Shown one piece after another: positions 6,591-7,911 of a stretch of DNA of 7,911 bases. Position 1 is the first letter of the stretch; each line of letters starts with the position of its first letter. The position numbers and the translations under genes are program-made. The notes below the pieces were generated by a model. It was not told the DNA's origin. It ran no database searches and worked only from the letters and a program-made list of their open reading frames with translations. This DNA comes from Micrococcales bacterium (GTDB lineage Bacteria; Actinomycetota; Actinomycetes; Actinomycetales; Dermatophilaceae): NCBI GenBank assembly GCA_003157445.1, contig PMJN01000527.1:1-7911 (forward strand). Direction: 5' to 3'.

Positions 6591-7031
6591 ATGTCCTTGA
6601 ACGGTGAGTACGAGCCCAGCCCTGCGGACTGGGTCCGCGAACAGGTCCGGGAGTACGAAGGATCTGGTGGGACCACCGGCACGACTATGCGCGGCATGCC
6701 GGTGATCATCGTGACCACCCGCGGCGCCAAGTCCGGCAAGCTGCGTAAGGTGCCACTGATGCGGGTCGAGCACCACGGGGAGTACGCCGCAGTGGCTTCG
6801 ATGGGCGGTGCGCCTATGAATCCCGTTTGGTACTTCAACCTTGTGGCGAACCCCCAGGTCCAGGTGCAGGACGGCACGGTTGTCCAGACCATGACAGCCC
6901 GGGAGGTCACCGGTCAGGAGAAGGCGGCCTGGTGGCAGCGATGTGTCGCCGCGTTCCCGGACTATGCCGACTACCAGGCCAAGACCGAGCGTTCCATCCC
7001 GGTTTTTGTGCTGACTGCGACTGCTGGCTGA
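6591..7031 (+). CDS. F420 (deazaflavin)-dependent nitroreductase-family oxidoreductase
   Basis: A small cytoplasmic protein of 146 residues, the usual length for the Ddn-like family (split beta-barrel fold). The family signature is clear: [20 protein letters not shown] (about 38-57) and [20 protein letters not shown] (68-87), followed by PQVQVQDG. In known members these segments bind the F420 phosphate tail and deazaflavin ring. Family members transfer hydride from reduced F420 to quinones, nitro compounds or other acceptors; the natural substrate here cannot be told. The ATG at 6591 is chosen because it gives the usual family N-terminus; GAG at 6581-6583 is a weak ribosome site. In-frame GTG (6576) and TTG (6579) lie inside the preceding hairpin and are less likely. 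The frame also runs back to 6384, but that part overlaps the permease gene and is not protein-like. It may be partly co-transcribed with the ABC operon if the hairpin leaks. Confidence 0.93.
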   Translation: MSLNGEYEPSPADWVREQVREYEGSGGTTGTTMRGMPVIIVTTRGAKSGKLRKVPLMRVEHHGEYAAVASMGGAPMNPVWYFNLVANPQVQVQDGTVVQTMTAREVTGQEKAAWWQRCVAAFPDYADYQAKTERSIPVFVLTATAG

Positions 7032-7038
7032 TCTGCGG

Positions 7039-7066
7039 TCCGGATCGGGTCCGGAGTCATTCCGGA
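7039..7066. repeat. Three TCCGGA palindromes at exact 11-base spacing
   Basis: TCCGGA occurs at 7039-7044, 7050-7055 and 7061-7066, so the period is 11 and 11. The first copy begins eight bases after the oxidoreductase stop. Each copy is its own reverse complement, so any two can also pair as an RNA stem with a 5-base loop (or a longer one). Both an operator array on one helix face and a post-stop terminator structure are possible. Confidence 0.7.
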
Positions 7067-7084
7067 TGCGTCATCGGCTCACTC

Positions 7085-7101
7085 CCCGGGTGGAAACCGG
7101 G
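7085..7101 (+). terminator. Candidate terminator hairpin after the oxidoreductase gene
   Basis: CCCGGGT (7085-7091) can pair with ACCGGG (7096-7101) around a GGAA loop, with one bulged G on the left arm. This gives a short, GC-rich stem capped by a GNRA tetraloop about 55 bases after the stop codon. There is no T-run after it, which is common for actinobacterial terminators but weakens the call. Confidence 0.4.
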
Positions 7102-7191
7102 TCGTTCAGGGCCGGGAGCAAGCCCATGGCGTCTGTGGCTGAGGGATGTGTGTTCAGCTCTGGGCGGCGATGACCAAACCCGTTGTGCTTT

Positions 7192-7290
7192 GTCAGTTGT
7201 AGGACCCGCAGTGAAAAGCGCGAACTCTTTGATCATGAATACGGTCTTGACAACAGCCATGATCACGAGGTCACGGGCGTCCTACGTCAG
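7192..7290. repeat. Nested inverted repeat bracketed by GTCAG direct repeats
   Basis: The outer arms are GTAGGAC (7199-7205) and GTCCTAC (7279-7285). They extend inward as CCCG (7205-7208) with CGGG (7274-7277) if a small bulge is allowed. The inner arms are TGATCATG (7230-7237) and CATGATCA (7258-7265), perfect over eight bases. GTCAG stands at 7192-7196, two bases outside the left arm, and at 7286-7290, directly outside the right arm. The layout resembles a very small non-autonomous mobile element with a 5-base target duplication, or a structured RNA. Neither is proven and no transposase is present. Confidence 0.4.
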
Positions 7291-7326
7291 CGCCCTCGAC
7301 CCGAGTTTGCCCTGTTAAGTCCGAAA

Positions 7327-7357
7327 GGCCGCCAAGGCCCCACTCTGGATGGCGGTC
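7327..7357. repeat. GC-rich inverted repeat in the intergenic region
   Basis: CCGCCA (7329-7334) pairs with TGGCGG (7350-7355); a G-T and a G-C pair extend the stem outward to 7327 and 7357. The loop is 15 bases. There is no T-run and no neighbouring gene end to terminate. In GC-rich DNA such stems arise easily, so this is recorded at low weight. Confidence 0.25.
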
Positions 7358-7426
7358 GGGCGGTGGTGCGGTGCTTCGTTGCGGCACGCGGATTTGTTCA
7401 GATCCGGGGATACGCGCACAGGCTCC

Positions 7427-7496
7427 ATGACATAATTTTAGGGAAATATTGTTCAAACTTCTTTTAGTTTGGTCCAATATGAGTCATTTATGACAG
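7427..7496. promoter_or_regulatory. AT-rich palindromic island upstream of the PAS gene
   Basis: This is the most AT-rich stretch of an otherwise GC-rich window. At its core, CAAACT (7454-7459) and AGTTTG (7466-7471) form a perfect inverted repeat with a 6-base spacer. They are flanked by ATATTG (7446-7451) and CAATAT (7475-7480), so a 35-base imperfect palindrome results. Outside it, ATGACA stands at 7427-7432 and again at 7490-7495, and GTCAT-TT-ATGAC (7483-7494) is a smaller palindrome. The position, 35 to 100 bases before the PAS start codon, suggests a promoter with one or more repressor or activator sites. I see no convincing -35/-10 pair; CATAAT at 7431-7436 is the nearest -10-like hexamer. 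Confidence 0.6.
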
Positions 7497-7530
7497 TTTG
7501 AGTGCCTGCCCTTTGAAATGGAAGTGGAAG

Positions 7531-7911
7531 ATGCCGGCGCAGACGACAAGGTGGTTCGAGAGTCTGCTGGAGGCTGTGCCTGATGCCTTGGTGGGGATGG
7601 ATCAGAAGGGCGTGATCCGGTTCGTCAATCGTCAGGCCGAGTCACTGTTCGGTTATAACCGCGACCAGCTGACCGGCCAGCCGATCGAGACATTGGTGCC
7701 GGAGTCTCTTTGGCAGATCTACGCGGAGCACTGGGAGGACTATTTCGCAGACCCCAGGGCTCGGTCCAGCGGACTTAATCTTGAGCTGGGCGGACGGCAA
7801 CAGGATGGGACTGAGTTGCCGCTGGATGTCAGTTTGTCCCAAGTCGACACCGGGGACGTCTTGCTAGTGATCAGCGCAGTGCGAGACGTGAACCGCCAGA
7901 AGCAGTCGGTC
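7531..7911 (+). CDS. PAS-domain signalling protein, N-terminal part (3' end outside window)
   Basis: The frame is open for 127 codons from the ATG at 7531 to the window edge. GGAAG at 7520-7524, six bases upstream, supports this start; the ATG at 7518 is out of frame. Residues about 6-122 form one PAS fold: FESLLEAVPDALVGMDQKG, VIRFVNRQAESLFGY, the DQLTGQPIETLVPE helix turn, an EHWEDYFADPRARSSGL connector, then GGRQQDGTELPLDVSLS and LLVISAVRDVNRQKQ. This is the S-box form with the DPR..R...L.GRQQDGTE.P..VSLS pattern that is common in actinobacterial sensor proteins. There is no signal peptide or membrane span, so it should be cytoplasmic. Such PAS domains precede histidine kinase, SpoIIE-type phosphatase or GGDEF/EAL modules; the output domain lies beyond the window and I do not guess it. 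No obvious heme or flavin ligand motif is visible. Confidence 0.88.
   Translation, partial: MPAQTTRWFESLLEAVPDALVGMDQKGVIRFVNRQAESLFGYNRDQLTGQPIETLVPESLWQIYAEHWEDYFADPRARSSGLNLELGGRQQDGTELPLDVSLSQVDTGDVLLVISAVRDVNRQKQSV

Larger units (their letters stand above)
7032..7530. other. Non-coding stretch of about 500 bases
   Basis: I see no convincing gene on either strand. The open frames here lack ribosome sites, begin inside neighbouring genes or have shapeless, Arg/Pro-rich translations. No tRNA, rRNA or known riboswitch pattern is recognisable. The stretch does hold ordered DNA, listed separately: a phased TCCGGA triplet, a GNRA-loop hairpin, a nested inverted repeat bracketed by GTCAG, a GC-rich inverted repeat, and an AT-rich palindromic island just before the PAS gene. 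Confidence 0.7.

Noticed and set aside
7247..7252. Perfect TTGACA as a -35 box
   Set aside because: No TANNNT-like -10 stands 16-18 bases downstream, so it is not called as a promoter.
7057..7266. 69-residue minus-strand frame in the gap
   Set aside because: No ribosome site before its start, no domain, and it begins inside the inner arm of the inverted repeat.
7183..7467. 94-residue plus-strand frame in the gap
   Set aside because: No ribosome site, no recognisable domain, and it ends in the AT-rich palindromic island.
7032..7530. Riboswitch, tRNA or CRISPR in the 500-base gap
   Set aside because: No cloverleaf, no conserved riboswitch core I recognise, and the repeats are too short and too few for a CRISPR array.

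Overview
The window looks like a chromosomal stretch from a GC-rich actinobacterium (Actinomycetota). The aspartokinase tail and the aspartate-semialdehyde dehydrogenase are of the actinobacterial type. Most starts are ATG/GTG in GC-rich codons, with tight stop/start overlaps inside operons, and an F420 (deazaflavin)-dependent oxidoreductase implies a host that makes coenzyme F420. I cannot name the genus.

Layout. (1) 1-1355, plus strand: the end of aspartokinase (its second ACT region), overlapping by four bases with a complete asd. Together they encode the first two steps of the aspartate pathway (Lys/Met/Thr/diaminopimelate). (2) 1356-1451: a short convergent gap carrying a second, altered copy of a small hairpin found at the end of asd. 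(3) 1452-3460 (or 3496), minus strand: an OmpR-family response regulator and its sensor histidine kinase, coupled by a four-base overlap. (4) 3461-3540: a divergent promoter region with a perfect 7-base direct repeat at an 11-base period, next to a -10-like box. (5) 3541-6543, plus strand: a three-gene operon encoding a LolA/RseB-like secreted or membrane-anchored protein, an ABC ATPase and an ABC-2 type permease. (6) 6591-7031: a stand-alone Ddn-type F420-dependent oxidoreductase behind an 8-bp perfect hairpin. (7) 7032-7530: about 500 bases without a convincing gene but with several ordered repeats, ending in an AT-rich island. (8) 7531-7911: the start of a PAS-domain signalling protein that runs off the end.

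Working together: the kinase and regulator sit head-to-head with the LolA-like/ABC operon, and the tandem repeat lies where such a regulator would bind. The simplest model is a self-contained envelope module. A membrane sensor detects an extracytoplasmic signal, and its regulator turns on an extracytoplasmic LolA-fold protein plus an exporter that moves a hydrophobic or envelope-active substrate. That model is inference; substrate and signal are unknown. The best candidates for undescribed biology are this module with its operator, and the structured non-coding DNA at 1326-1442 and 7032-7500.
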